From Albibeggiatoa sp964388965 (GTDB lineage Bacteria; Pseudomonadota; Gammaproteobacteria; Beggiatoales; Beggiatoaceae), in the NCBI GenBank assembly GCA_964388965.1, contig CAYMCP010000071.1, positions 1 to 18,282 of the forward strand: a stretch of 18,282 nt of DNA, read 5' to 3'. A model generated the notes under the pieces. It ran no database searches and was not told where the DNA came from. It saw only the letters and a program-made list of their open reading frames with translations. Both the position numbers and the translations under genes were made by a program. The number at the start of each line of letters is the position of its first letter. Position 1 is the first letter of the stretch. Of this stretch, positions 7,363 to 14,991 are shown one piece after another.

Positions 7363-8235
7363 TTAAATTTTTGTCAAAATAGGATTAAAAGCTTTACTGG
7401 AAAGAAGTATCTTATCTCCTATATTTAAAGTTTCGATGTCACTTTTAACCGCTGTTACTTTGATGATTTCATTGTGAGCTAAAACCTCTATGATGTATAA
7501 AATATCGCTTTTTTTGATATTTAGTATTTCCCCTACTATTTTGAACTTTCCACTGATATTTTGGTTGGCAAATACATGGCTAGGTGTTCCATCATCTGTG
7601 ATTAGCCCAAAAGCGATTTTAAATACACGATTCGAGAGCCGAAAAACTTCGCTAATATCATGACTGACTAAAATAGAGGTGATACCAAATTGTTTGTGAA
7701 CTTCGTGGAGTTCATCTCGAAGTTTGAGCCTCATCGCACTATCAAGGGCTGACAATGGTTCATCAAGAAGCAATATCTTTGGGCTACTCATGAGTGATCT
7801 TGCTACTGCAACTCTTTGTTTTTGCCCACCACTTAGGTGCTCTGGCTTCATTTTTGAGAGATTTTTTATTTCCATTATTTCTAAAATTTCATCTACTTTT
7901 TGCTTCTCTCTCCTATTTTTCAGGGCAAATTCTAAGTTTTGTCGTACAGTCATATTCGGAAAAAGGGCATAATCTTGAAATACAAACCCTACTCCTCTTT
8001 TTTGGGGTGAAAGATTAATTTTTTTTTCGCTATTAAACCACACCTCATCATCTACGATTATTTTCCCGCTTTGTGGCGTTTCTAGTCCTGCTATGATTCT
8101 AAGTAGAGTCGTTTTTCCACTGCCGCTTTTTCCAAAAAGTGTGAGAAAATCGCCATTTTCAATGATTTTATCTACACTTAAATCTATGCTGCCGTCTGCT
8201 GTGTGAAGCGGTTTTTTTATATTTATTTGTATCAC
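7363..8235 (-). CDS. modC: Molybdate ABC transporter ATP-binding protein ModC
   Basis: Cytoplasmic ATPase driving molybdate import with ModB and ModA; 290 aa. Walker A GKSGSGKTT is at 35-43, Q-loop Gln87 in FQDYA, signature LSGGQ at 134-138, Walker B ILLLDEP at 154-160 and H-loop His192. The C-terminal about 60 residues form a TOBE-like oxyanion-binding domain, shorter than in E. coli ModC. The GTG start overlaps the modB stop by four bases (GTGA), so the two are probably translationally coupled. Seven of its ten arginine codons are AGA or AGG, and AUA is frequent for isoleucine early in the gene. ispG and rnpA nearby prefer CGT/CGC. This points to recent transfer, probably from a Campylobacterota-like donor. 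A sulfate or phosphonate role is less likely given modA and modB. Confidence 0.93.
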   Translation of the reverse strand: MIQINIKKPLHTADGSIDLSVDKIIENGDFLTLFGKSGSGKTTLLRIIAGLETPQSGKIIVDDEVWFNSEKKINLSPQKRGVGFVFQDYALFPNMTVRQNLEFALKNRREKQKVDEILEIMEIKNLSKMKPEHLSGGQKQRVAVARSLMSSPKILLLDEPLSALDSAMRLKLRDELHEVHKQFGITSILVSHDISEVFRLSNRVFKIAFGLITDDGTPSHVFANQNISGKFKIVGEILNIKKSDILYIIEVLAHNEIIKVTAVKSDIETLNIGDKILLSSKAFNPILTKI

Positions 8236-8912
8236 CTGAATTCACTCCTAAGCATTCTCTTATTGACTAGATAAACAAAAAGCAAAATAACAAACGAAAT
8301 AGCAAAGAGTGTAAAAGCGTATTGATTTGCTAAACCATAATTTAAAGCTTCCACCTCGTCATATATAGCGATACTTGCAACTTTCGTCTCTCCAGCTATA
8401 TTCCCCCCTATCATTAAAACTACGCCGAATTCCCCGACAGTATGGGCGAATGTGATAACTATTCCGGTTAAAAGTGAGGGCTTAATATTTGGCAAAAGTA
8501 CTGACCAAAGTGTTTGAAATGTGTTTTTTCCCAAGATGTATGAGGCTTCGCTAAGCGATTTGCTCAGGCTACTAAAGCCACTTTGAATAGGATGCACCAT
8601 AAAAGGTAAGCTGAATATGACACTTGCAACGACTAGCCCCTCAAAACTAAATACAAGCCGTAGTCCAAAATTCTCATTAAGCCAAGCACCAAAGCTATTT
8701 TTTGGACTAAAAGCTAAAAGCAAATAAAATCCGAGTACCGAAGGGGGTAATACCAAAGGCATCGAAACGATTGTTTCAATTATGGGTTTCATTCTTGATT
8801 TTGTTTGTGCGAGGTAAAAACCTAACGGGATGCCAATGAGAAGTAAAATAATTGTCGTCACCCCCGCTAAACGAAATGTGAGTAACATTGTTTCTATAAA
8901 TGATTCTTCCAC
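8232..8912 (-). CDS. modB: Molybdate ABC transporter permease ModB
   Basis: Inner-membrane permease of the molybdate importer, 226 aa, the usual ModB length, with about five to six hydrophobic helices. The stretch SMPLVLPPSVLGFYLL near residues 49-64 is typical of ModB. The cytoplasmic EAA loop that docks the ATPase falls at about 142-165 (EASYILGKNTFQTLWSVLLP). AHTVGEFGVVLMIGGNIAGE at about 176-195 is a second ModB hallmark. The GTG start has AAAAAGG about 7 bases upstream and lies three bases past the TOBE gene stop; the end overlaps modC. Arginine codons are mainly AGA/AGG, as in modC, supporting a shared foreign origin. Confidence 0.93.
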   Translation of the reverse strand: MEESFIETMLLTFRLAGVTTIILLLIGIPLGFYLAQTKSRMKPIIETIVSMPLVLPPSVLGFYLLLAFSPKNSFGAWLNENFGLRLVFSFEGLVVASVIFSLPFMVHPIQSGFSSLSKSLSEASYILGKNTFQTLWSVLLPNIKPSLLTGIVITFAHTVGEFGVVLMIGGNIAGETKVASIAIYDEVEALNYGLANQYAFTLFAISFVILLFVYLVNKRMLRSEFR

Positions 8913-8915
8913 GAT

Positions 8916-9305
8916 TTAACCTTTTTGTATTAAGATTTCGTTTGATTTTACAAACCATTGAAACTCATCTTCAACTTTACATTTAAGTTGATCCAAAGCG
9001 TCCTTAGTGATAATAGATGAAATTTTAACTCCGCCAAAATCAAATTCTACTCTAACCAAAATTTTCCCCACATCTATGAATGTGATGGGAGAAATAAAAG
9101 CGTTCCTCGCACTGACCATTGAGTCAGATGTTGCTATCATCACCTCTGTTTCCTTGAAAAGAAGCGTTACAGATTCCTGTTTTTGATATTCCTCATCTCC
9201 ACTCAAAATAAGTGAACTGAATGTTTTACCTTTGACTTCTACATGGATGTGTGTGATACCCTCCACACTTTTTACGTTTTTGATAATTCCATTTAGCTGA
9301 TTCAT
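8916..9305 (-). CDS. Di-TOBE (Mop-like) molybdate-binding protein
   Basis: Small cytoplasmic protein of 129 aa from the ATG at 9305. Two successive TOBE/Mop-type domains are visible, about 1-65 (MNQLNGIIKNVKSVEG...) and about 70-129 (SARNAFISPITFIDVG...). Each has the IxxI and VxVE pattern of oxyanion-binding small barrels. There is no helix-turn-helix, so it is not a full ModE regulator; it more likely stores or buffers molybdate, or is a ModE C-terminal homologue. A TTG at 9344 would add 13 residues that overlap a hairpin repeat and look non-native, so I reject it. It sits between modA and modB, an arrangement known from Campylobacterota. Both arginine codons checked are AGA/AGG. Confidence 0.8.
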   Translation of the reverse strand: MNQLNGIIKNVKSVEGITHIHVEVKGKTFSSLILSGDEEYQKQESVTLLFKETEVMIATSDSMVSARNAFISPITFIDVGKILVRVEFDFGGVKISSIITKDALDQLKCKVEDEFQWFVKSNEILIQKG

Positions 9306-9347
9306 CCCATTCTGAATCCTATTGATGCACTGTCCCAAGTTCAAGTA

Positions 9348-9361
9348 GACGCTGATGCGTC
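9348..9361. repeat. Compact hairpin GACGC-TGAT-GCGTC
   Basis: A perfect 5-bp stem with a 4-base loop, flanked by GTA on the left. It resembles the GTAGAGACGC...GCGTCTCTAC class of dispersed palindromes. It lies between modA and the TOBE gene, next to a second GC-rich hairpin (9372-9388). Confidence 0.5.
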
Positions 9362-9371
9362 CTGTTTGGTA

Positions 9372-9388
9372 ACGACGCGGCGCGTCGT
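9372..9388. repeat. GC-rich hairpin ACGACGC-GGC-GCGTCGT
   Basis: A perfect 7-bp stem with a 3-base loop, strikingly GC-rich in a low-GC window, 24 bases past the modA stop on the minus strand. It could stabilise the modA message or reduce read-through into the TOBE gene and modBC. There is no T-run after it, so a classical terminator is unlikely. Confidence 0.55.
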
Positions 9389-9412
9389 CACGAGTTGAGT
9401 ATTTTTAATGCT

Positions 9413-10171
9413 TTAATTAACAACAAAACCGTACTTTTCCATGATTTCATCGACTTTTTTTGTCTCCATAAAATCATAAAACTTTTGACTAAGCTCTTTT
9501 TGTGAACCAACTTTTGTAATACCGTAGCCTTGCATTAAAGGTTCATGGTGTTTATCGTCAATTAAATAGTATTTGCTATGTTGCGTATCTGCTATGGTTG
9601 GCGCAAGAACGAGTGACAAAGCAATCACACCAATATCAGCAGCCTCACTAGCGATAAACCCGGCTGTTTGTGAGATATTCTCTCCCATTACAAGTTTTGG
9701 GAGTACCTGCTCGTACATTTGCATTGATTCCAAAGACTGTTTTGCTTTTTCTCCGTAGGGCGCATGAGTCGGATTGGCAATAGCAATTTTTTTGACCCAT
9801 GGTTTTTCCAAATTATCAAATCCGATTGTTGGATCAAAATTTTTGTGTTTACTCCAAAGAACCACTCTTCCTACAGCATAAAGTTTTGGCTTTGTTGTGA
9901 CGTCACCCTGCGCATAAAGTTTTTCAACAAACGCCATATTGGCACTAAAATAGACATCGTAAGGCGCACCATTTTCTATCTGGTGCATTCCCTTTCCAGA
10001 GCTTCCATAGATCATTTCTGCCTCGTGTTCTGGATGTTGTTTTAAAAATGCCGTTTTTACCTCATCAAGCGCGAAACGTAAATCACTTGCTGCAAACACG
10101 GTTAGCTTTTCAGCCGCTGAATTTACACTTAAACCCAACATTAAAAGTGCTACCATTAACATCTTTTTCAT
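9413..10171 (-). CDS. modA: Molybdate ABC transporter substrate-binding protein ModA
   Basis: Periplasmic molybdate/tungstate-binding protein, 252 aa. A signal peptide covers residues 1-20 (MKKMLMVALL... ending NSAA). Ligand loops typical of ModA are visible: AASDL at 27-31, YGSSGKG at 55-61, and a late ADIGVIALSLVLAP segment. The ATG has AGGAG about 6 bases upstream. The gene heads the mod block, but two hairpins in a 107-bp gap separate it from the TOBE gene. Its codon use is less skewed than modBC; for example Arg32 is CGT. Its origin may therefore differ, or it may have adapted faster. A ModE-like operator lies upstream (10242-10286), implying repression when molybdate is plentiful. Confidence 0.94.
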   Translation of the reverse strand: MKKMLMVALLMLGLSVNSAAEKLTVFAASDLRFALDEVKTAFLKQHPEHEAEMIYGSSGKGMHQIENGAPYDVYFSANMAFVEKLYAQGDVTTKPKLYAVGRVVLWSKHKNFDPTIGFDNLEKPWVKKIAIANPTHAPYGEKAKQSLESMQMYEQVLPKLVMGENISQTAGFIASEAADIGVIALSLVLAPTIADTQHSKYYLIDDKHHEPLMQGYGITKVGSQKELSQKFYDFMETKKVDEIMEKYGFVVN

Positions 10172-10241
10172 CGCATACTCCTATTTATAATAGTTAAATC
10201 AAGGTGTTACACCACTATTATCACCGAAATGATATTTTTAC

Positions 10242-10286
10242 CGCTATATACTATGGTATATAATAAGTATCATATCATTATATAGC
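10242..10286 (-). promoter_or_regulatory. ModE-like operator upstream of modA
   Basis: CGCTATATA (10242-10250), six bases, then TATATAATA (10257-10265) fits the known ModE site pattern (CGnTATATA-N6-TATAT). A further half-site TATATAGC at 10279-10286 is the exact reverse complement of GCTATATA at 10243-10250. TATAAT-like -10 sequences on the minus strand fall within the same segment, so a bound regulator would cover the modA promoter. No ModE gene with a helix-turn-helix is in this window. Confidence 0.6.
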
Positions 10287-10381
10287 TAGGTATACAACGA
10301 AAAAGAGGCTAAAGATTGCATGACGCGGGTGCATCAATGATTTATTCCACGCGGTAGTAGAACGAGATTTTTCCTTGCGAC

Positions 10382-11467
10382 TTAAACAGGAGTAATTATT
10401 ATCGCTCTGACAACTTCAATTACTTTATCAGCCGATAATTCAACTAAACAACGGCTTTCACTCATAACATGCCGATCACAACCTTCCTGATGGCAAGGTA
10501 CACATTCCATTTGAGTCTGCAACAAATACACGTTATTAACTTGTTGTGAGCCAATAGCTAGGAATGGATTATCTGTAGCGTTGTAATGAATTGGAAACGG
10601 TGCCCATTTTACTGGATTAGTCGGACCGAATAAGGCGACGCAAGGAACACCTGTTGCCGCAGCTAAATGTGTCACCGCAGTATCGGGTCCCACATACAAT
10701 TTACTATTTTGTAATAAAACCGTAATTTGTTTGAATGCAAGTTGACCCGCTAAATTAATAACGTGATGAGATTGCTCGCCAAGCACTTGTTGAATATAAT
10801 TTAATTCATCTGGATGCTGACTGCCTGTCATCACAATTTTTAATTTTAATTTTACTAATTCATCAATTAATTTTTTCCAGCCCCAAACTGTCCAATACTT
10901 ATATCGCCAACGTGGCACTAAATGCAACACAACATAATTTGTTGTCACCATATCGAAAGGCAATAATTTTTGCCAATTAGTATCTTGCGTTCGTGGTGGT
11001 ATCACTTGATAATAACGTGGAATATCCATTAAATCAACAAGTTGCAAATTTTGTAATACAGTATGTTGACTTTTATCATCGAAAATAGTCCAACGTTGCG
11101 CAATCCAATATTTCCACGCATTTTGTAAACGATATTCAGGTACGACATTCACTCGATAGGGCGCGGCTAACCAAGCATAAAAACTTGGTCTATCGCCTGT
11201 TTGCGTGCTAATTGCTAAATCATAACGCCGAAAAATAGTTTTAATAAATTGATAATGCTGATAAAAATTAAGTTTTTCTGCTACCTCAACTATTTGATTA
11301 ATATGAGGATTACCGTCTAACATCTCACCTTTATTTTGAAATACAACCACATCTATTTCAGCGTATGGATAGGCGTGGCGTAAACTGTTTAGTAGTGGCG
11401 TGACAAGTAATACATCACCGATTTGACGCATCGAAATGACGATAATTTTATTTGCAGGGATAATCAT
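10382..11467 (-). CDS. Glycosyltransferase family 9 (LPS heptosyltransferase, RfaQ/WaaQ-like)
   Basis: Probable cytoplasmic-face enzyme adding a heptose from ADP-heptose to the lipopolysaccharide inner core; 361 aa from the ATG at 11467. The GT9 N-terminal motif IIVISMRQIGDVLLVTP starts at about residue 8 and holds the presumed catalytic Asp18. The sugar-nucleotide site GPDTAVTHLAAATGVP is at about 260-275. The C-terminal CVPCHQEGC resembles the Cys-rich tail of heptosyltransferase III proteins. A GTG at 11515, 15 bases past miaA, would add 16 residues and cannot be excluded; the ATG start gives the usual family N-terminus. Neither has a good ribosome site. It is last in the ispG-yhbY-tsaB-miaA run and probably co-transcribed. 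Subfamily assignment is less sure than the GT9 call. Confidence 0.85.
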   Translation of the reverse strand: MIIPANKIIVISMRQIGDVLLVTPLLNSLRHAYPYAEIDVVVFQNKGEMLDGNPHINQIVEVAEKLNFYQHYQFIKTIFRRYDLAISTQTGDRPSFYAWLAAPYRVNVVPEYRLQNAWKYWIAQRWTIFDDKSQHTVLQNLQLVDLMDIPRYYQVIPPRTQDTNWQKLLPFDMVTTNYVVLHLVPRWRYKYWTVWGWKKLIDELVKLKLKIVMTGSQHPDELNYIQQVLGEQSHHVINLAGQLAFKQITVLLQNSKLYVGPDTAVTHLAAATGVPCVALFGPTNPVKWAPFPIHYNATDNPFLAIGSQQVNNVYLLQTQMECVPCHQEGCDRHVMSESRCLVELSADKVIEVVRAIIITPV

Positions 11468-11530
11468 TGTTTTTACACGTTGTTTTGAGAGAAGTGCAAA
11501 ATTCACTTTACTCACTCTATTTTCGTAAGA

Positions 11531-12457
11531 CTAATTTTTTACTAAGTTAATTTTTTGTAAAACTTGTGCAATTAAATCAGATTGCTGACTATCAAACCAT
11601 AGTGCATTTTGTTCTCCACGCAACCAAGTAAGTTGTCGTTTTGCTAATTGTCGTGTTGCCACAATACTCTTATATACCATCGTTTCATAATCCCATTCAC
11701 CTGCCAAATACTGCCATATTTGCCGATAACCAACAGCGCGTAATGCTGGCAAATCTAAATGCAAATCATCACGTTGATACAATTTTTCCACTTCATCAAT
11801 AAAACCTTGTTGTAACATTAAATGAAAACGCTGTTCAATCCGTTGATGTAAAATTTGGCGATGTGCGGGTGCAATGATTAATTTAATTATATCAAATGGT
11901 AAATGATGGATTTGCGTTTGAGCGTATAATGCTGTCATAGTTTGACCAGTTAGACGATACACTTCTAAAGCGCGTTGAATTCGTTGCGGATCATTAGGAT
12001 GGATTCGTTTAGCGGAAATCGGATCAATTTCAGTCAACTGCTGGTGCATGGCAGCCCAACCATATTTTTGTGCCTCATCCTCCAGTTGCTGGCGAATGTC
12101 GGGATTTGCTGCTGGTAAATCAGTCAAACCCTGCTGCAAACTACGGAAATATAAACCTGTTCCACCAACCAATAACGGTATTTTACCCTGTCGTTGAATG
12201 TCGGCAATTTCACGCAGCGCATCCTGACGAAAATTTGCAGCAGAATAAGGTTCATTTGGCTCACAAATATCAATTAATCGATGTGGTACGATTGCAAGTA
12301 GGGTTGCGTCCGGCTTAGCCGTGCCAATGTCCATACCACGATAGACTAATGCAGAATCTACGCTAATGATTTCACAATTTAATTTTTTAACTAATGCTAC
12401 AGCTAAATCCGTTTTACCAGATGCTGTTGGTCCCATTAAAAAAATGCAAGTTGCCAT
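11531..12457 (-). CDS. miaA: tRNA dimethylallyltransferase MiaA
   Basis: Transfers the dimethylallyl group of DMAPP to N6 of A37 in tRNAs reading U-starting codons; 308 aa, normal length. The P-loop GPTASGKT is at 9-16. SVDSALVYRGMDIGTAKP at about 33-50 is the A37 and DMAPP binding signature, and PHRLIDICEP and LVGGTGLYFR follow as in the family. The ATG lies only two bases after the tsaB stop, so expression is likely coupled. DMAPP comes from the MEP pathway, in which IspG, encoded upstream in the same run, takes part. TsaB also contributes to an A37 modification. The more usual gammaproteobacterial neighbours mutL and hfq are absent here. Confidence 0.97.
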   Translation of the reverse strand: MATCIFLMGPTASGKTDLAVALVKKLNCEIISVDSALVYRGMDIGTAKPDATLLAIVPHRLIDICEPNEPYSAANFRQDALREIADIQRQGKIPLLVGGTGLYFRSLQQGLTDLPAANPDIRQQLEDEAQKYGWAAMHQQLTEIDPISAKRIHPNDPQRIQRALEVYRLTGQTMTALYAQTQIHHLPFDIIKLIIAPAHRQILHQRIEQRFHLMLQQGFIDEVEKLYQRDDLHLDLPALRAVGYRQIWQYLAGEWDYETMVYKSIVATRQLAKRQLTWLRGEQNALWFDSQQSDLIAQVLQKINLVKN

Positions 12458-12459
12458 GA

Positions 12460-13098
12460 TTACACAATATTATCACGTAAATAGATTGGAGTCGCTTGCT
12501 CTGCACTCAGCACTTGCTGCTGCTCAAAAGCGTGGATAGCTAATGGTAACATTGCTTGCGCTTGAGGATACAAATCAGCGCGACAATGGGAATGCGTCAA
12601 ATGATAAGCTTGCCAACCGTTGCCGGCACCAAACCAAGTTTTTTCAGGGATTGGTACTTGCGATATTGAAGTAACTTGTTCCGTATTTTGCAACTGCATC
12701 AGACCATTTTGCAATTGATAACAAGCCCAATAAAATTCATTCATTCTTGCGTCGATACAAGCAATAACATCATGTTGTTGAGTTTGTTGATAAGCTTCTT
12801 GCGCCAACGCCGCGAGTGATGAAATAGGGATAACGGGAATATCTACTGCAAATGCAATCCCTTGCGTTACTCCACAGGCGATGCGTAATCCAGTAAAACT
12901 GCCAGGACCACGTCCGAATGCAATCGCATCTAATTGAGCAGGTACAAAATCCGCTTGTTTTAACAATTGCTCTGCCATAATTAAAATTAATTCCGCATGT
13001 TGACGCGGTGCAACTTGTGAGCGATATAAGACATTTCCGTCACACCACAACGCACAGGAACAGATTTCAGTAGAGGTATCTAATGCAAGTAATTTCAT
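12460..13098 (-). CDS. tsaB: tRNA threonylcarbamoyladenosine biosynthesis protein TsaB
   Basis: Partner of TsaD and TsaE in forming t6A at position 37 of ANN-decoding tRNAs; 212 aa. The ASKHA-fold N-terminus MKLLALDTSTEICSCALW and the family motif GRGPGSFTGLR at 62-72 are clear, followed by VTQGIAFA. It is much shorter than TsaD and lacks its metal-binding HxxxH motif, which fits TsaB. Its C-terminus is separated from the miaA start by two bases, and yhbY lies 29 bases upstream. No Shine-Dalgarno is obvious, so coupling to yhbY translation is possible. Confidence 0.94.
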   Translation of the reverse strand: MKLLALDTSTEICSCALWCDGNVLYRSQVAPRQHAELILIMAEQLLKQADFVPAQLDAIAFGRGPGSFTGLRIACGVTQGIAFAVDIPVIPISSLAALAQEAYQQTQQHDVIACIDARMNEFYWACYQLQNGLMQLQNTEQVTSISQVPIPEKTWFGAGNGWQAYHLTHSHCRADLYPQAQAMLPLAIHAFEQQQVLSAEQATPIYLRDNIV

Positions 13099-13127
13099 AA
13101 TATTATCGTTATTCTGCTCATGCTCAA

Positions 13128-13415
13128 TTAAATTTTAATTTTTGCTTCTTTACTCTTACGATATAAAACACTTATTCGTCCAATCAATTGCACAATGTCA
13201 GCTTGGCTTGATTTGCATAATGTTTGGGTTATTTCTAATCTACCAGCTTTATCGCTACCTGCAATTGTGACTTTGATCAGTTCATGGGTTTCCAAAGTTT
13301 TATCTAATTCCTTGAGTAAATTTTCAGTTACACCCTTCGCGCCCACCATAATAATGGGTTTTAAATGATGTGCTAATGCGCGTAGCTTGCGGATTTGTTG
13401 ACTATTTAAAGGCAT
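13128..13415 (-). CDS. yhbY: Ribosome assembly RNA-binding protein YhbY (CRM domain)
   Basis: Small CRM-domain protein of 95 aa associated with pre-50S ribosomal particles. MPLNSQQIRKLRALAHHLKPIIMVGAKG shows the family start and the GxxG loop (GAKG, about residues 25-28). The helix ENLLKELDKTLETHELIKV and the closing IGRISVLYR follow as in E. coli YhbY. A single domain with no extensions and full family length. In E. coli the gene is near ftsH and rlmE; here it sits between ispG and tsaB, with 70 bp to ispG. Confidence 0.94.
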   Translation of the reverse strand: MPLNSQQIRKLRALAHHLKPIIMVGAKGVTENLLKELDKTLETHELIKVTIAGSDKAGRLEITQTLCKSSQADIVQLIGRISVLYRKSKEAKIKI

Positions 13416-13485
13416 GGTTTATTAAACTCGGTAAAATTAACAAAAAAAATTTAAAGTCATTTTATTAAAAAACGCGCTTGATTAA

Positions 13486-14574
13486 TTATTGATGCGCTTG
13501 TTGTAATAACTTATCACGAATCACGTTCTCTAATTCATCTAATAGTTGCTCGTTTTGTACTTTGTGGTGTGGTTTGCCGTCGATATACATTAGATTATTT
13601 GGCGTACCACCCGTAATACCTACAGCCACTTCTTTCGCTTCACCAGGTCCATTAACAATACAACCAATTACGGCTACATCAATTGGCTCAAGCACGTCTT
13701 CTAAACGATTTTCCAACTCATTAACGATTTTAATAACATCAAAATTTTGTCGAGAGCAGGAAGGACAAGCAATTAAATTCACACCTTTTTGTCGCAAATG
13801 CAGACTTTTTAAAATATCAAAACCAACTTTAATTTCCTGTACCGGGTCGGCTGCCAATGATACGCGAATCGTGTCGCCGATACCTTCCATAAGCAGCATT
13901 CCCAAACCAATTGCGGATTTCACCGTACCCGAACGAAAACCACCTGCTTCAGTAATGCCTAAATGTAATGGTTGTTCAATTTGGTTTGCTAGTTTACGGT
14001 AAGCCATGACAGTCATAAAAATTTCAGATGCTTTTAAGCTGATTTTAAAGTTTGGAAAATTTAATTTATCTAAAATATCAATATGTCGTAATGCAGATTC
14101 TACGAGTGCATCAGAAGTAGGTTCAGCATATTTTTTCTGCAAATCTTTTTCTAATGAGCCTGCATTGACACCAATTCGGATCGGGATATTTTTATCTTGA
14201 GCGGCATCAATCACGGCTCTAATTCTATCTTCGCGTCCGATATTACCCGGATTAATCCGCAAACAATCCACACCTAATTGTGCAACACGCAGCGCAATTT
14301 TATAGTCAAAATGAATATCAGCGACTAATGGAATATCGACTTGTTGTTTAATTTTACCAAATGCTTCCGCCGCATCTTGCGTTGGTACAGAAACACGCAC
14401 AATATCGGCACCTGCTTTTTGAATCGCACGAATTTGCGCAACCGTTGCTTCAATATCACAAGTATCGGTATTGGTCATACTTTGCACCGCAATTGGCGCG
14501 TCTCCACCAATCGGCACGTTGCCTACATAAATTTTGCGCGTTGGACGACGTTTAATCGTAATTTCCTTGTGCAT
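13486..14574 (-). CDS. ispG: 4-hydroxy-3-methylbut-2-en-1-yl diphosphate synthase IspG
   Basis: Iron-sulfur enzyme of the MEP isoprenoid pathway converting MEcPP to HMBPP; 362 aa. The TIM-barrel start has QSMTNTDT at about 31-38 and RVSVP at 60-64. The 4Fe-4S ligands Cys270, Cys273 and Cys305 and Glu312 (GCIVNGPGEA) fall at the same residue numbers as in E. coli IspG. It is the short bacterial form without the plant/Chlamydia insertion, and is expected to take electrons from flavodoxin or ferredoxin. No Shine-Dalgarno is obvious. A 51-bp repeat shared with the GAF gene end lies 40 bases upstream (14614-14664), inside what should be the promoter region. It heads the run to yhbY, tsaB, miaA and the glycosyltransferase. 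Confidence 0.97.
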   Translation of the reverse strand: MHKEITIKRRPTRKIYVGNVPIGGDAPIAVQSMTNTDTCDIEATVAQIRAIQKAGADIVRVSVPTQDAAEAFGKIKQQVDIPLVADIHFDYKIALRVAQLGVDCLRINPGNIGREDRIRAVIDAAQDKNIPIRIGVNAGSLEKDLQKKYAEPTSDALVESALRHIDILDKLNFPNFKISLKASEIFMTVMAYRKLANQIEQPLHLGITEAGGFRSGTVKSAIGLGMLLMEGIGDTIRVSLAADPVQEIKVGFDILKSLHLRQKGVNLIACPSCSRQNFDVIKIVNELENRLEDVLEPIDVAVIGCIVNGPGEAKEVAVGITGGTPNNLMYIDGKPHHKVQNEQLLDELENVIRDKLLQQAHQ

Positions 14575-14613
14575 AATATGGAATAGCCTATGAGTAATAA
14601 TATTTTGTATTTT

Positions 14614-14664
14614 ACAATACCCTCGCCACTAAAGTCGCATAACAGGGCTACGAATTCTACCTAA
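14614..14664. repeat. 51-bp repeat, copy 1 (ispG upstream)
   Basis: This begins ACAATACCCTCGCCACTAAA and ends ATTCTACCTAA. It matches 18228-18278 at 47 of 51 positions, with substitutions at the 21st, 31st, 38th and 40th bases. Similarity fades on both sides. In this copy it lies in the ispG promoter region. Whether it is the end of a larger element or a free-standing short repeat cannot be told from two copies. Confidence 0.7.
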
Positions 14665-14880
14665 ATTTGCACAACAGAGCGACTTATTCCTGCATTAGGC
14701 AACGTAAACTATTTGCATCTAATTAGCTACGACGTAGTAGAATTATGTTAATCTTGTTCATGAGCAATCGGTCGATAAAAAATGGGTAGTGGTGCAAACT
14801 GAAGTGCAGGAGTGCAAAATTTATTTTGCAAATAGTAAGTTAAACTAAAATAACACTGTTTTTTGCAGGACTACCAAAAA

Positions 14881-14991
14881 ATGATGGATTTGTACTCTTT
14901 ACTTTTTAAAGAACGTGGACGAATATCTTACTTGGAACGTAATACACCTACATATCAATATCATGCCGAAATTAAAGTAATTTATCCTTGA
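14881..14991 (+). CDS. Small ORF of unknown status (36 aa)
   Basis: ATG ATG GAT at 14881 opens a frame encoding 36 residues (MMDLYSLLFKERGRISYLER, then a tail ending KVIYP). Codons resemble the surrounding genes (CGT, GAA, TTA). Upstream CAGGAC is a weak ribosome site. The stop lies within the -35 element of the rpmH promoter. It is not recognised; it could be a real small protein, a gene remnant or chance. Confidence 0.22.
   Translation: MMDLYSLLFKERGRISYLERNTPTYQYHAEIKVIYP

Noticed and set aside
9306..9344. TTG-start N-terminal extension of the TOBE protein
   Set aside because: The 13 extra residues reach the edge of the hairpin repeat and do not look like a TOBE start; the ATG at 9305 begins the domain directly.
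13562..14586. Several plus-strand ORFs opposite ispG
   Set aside because: They are antisense to a well-supported conserved gene and show no protein family features.
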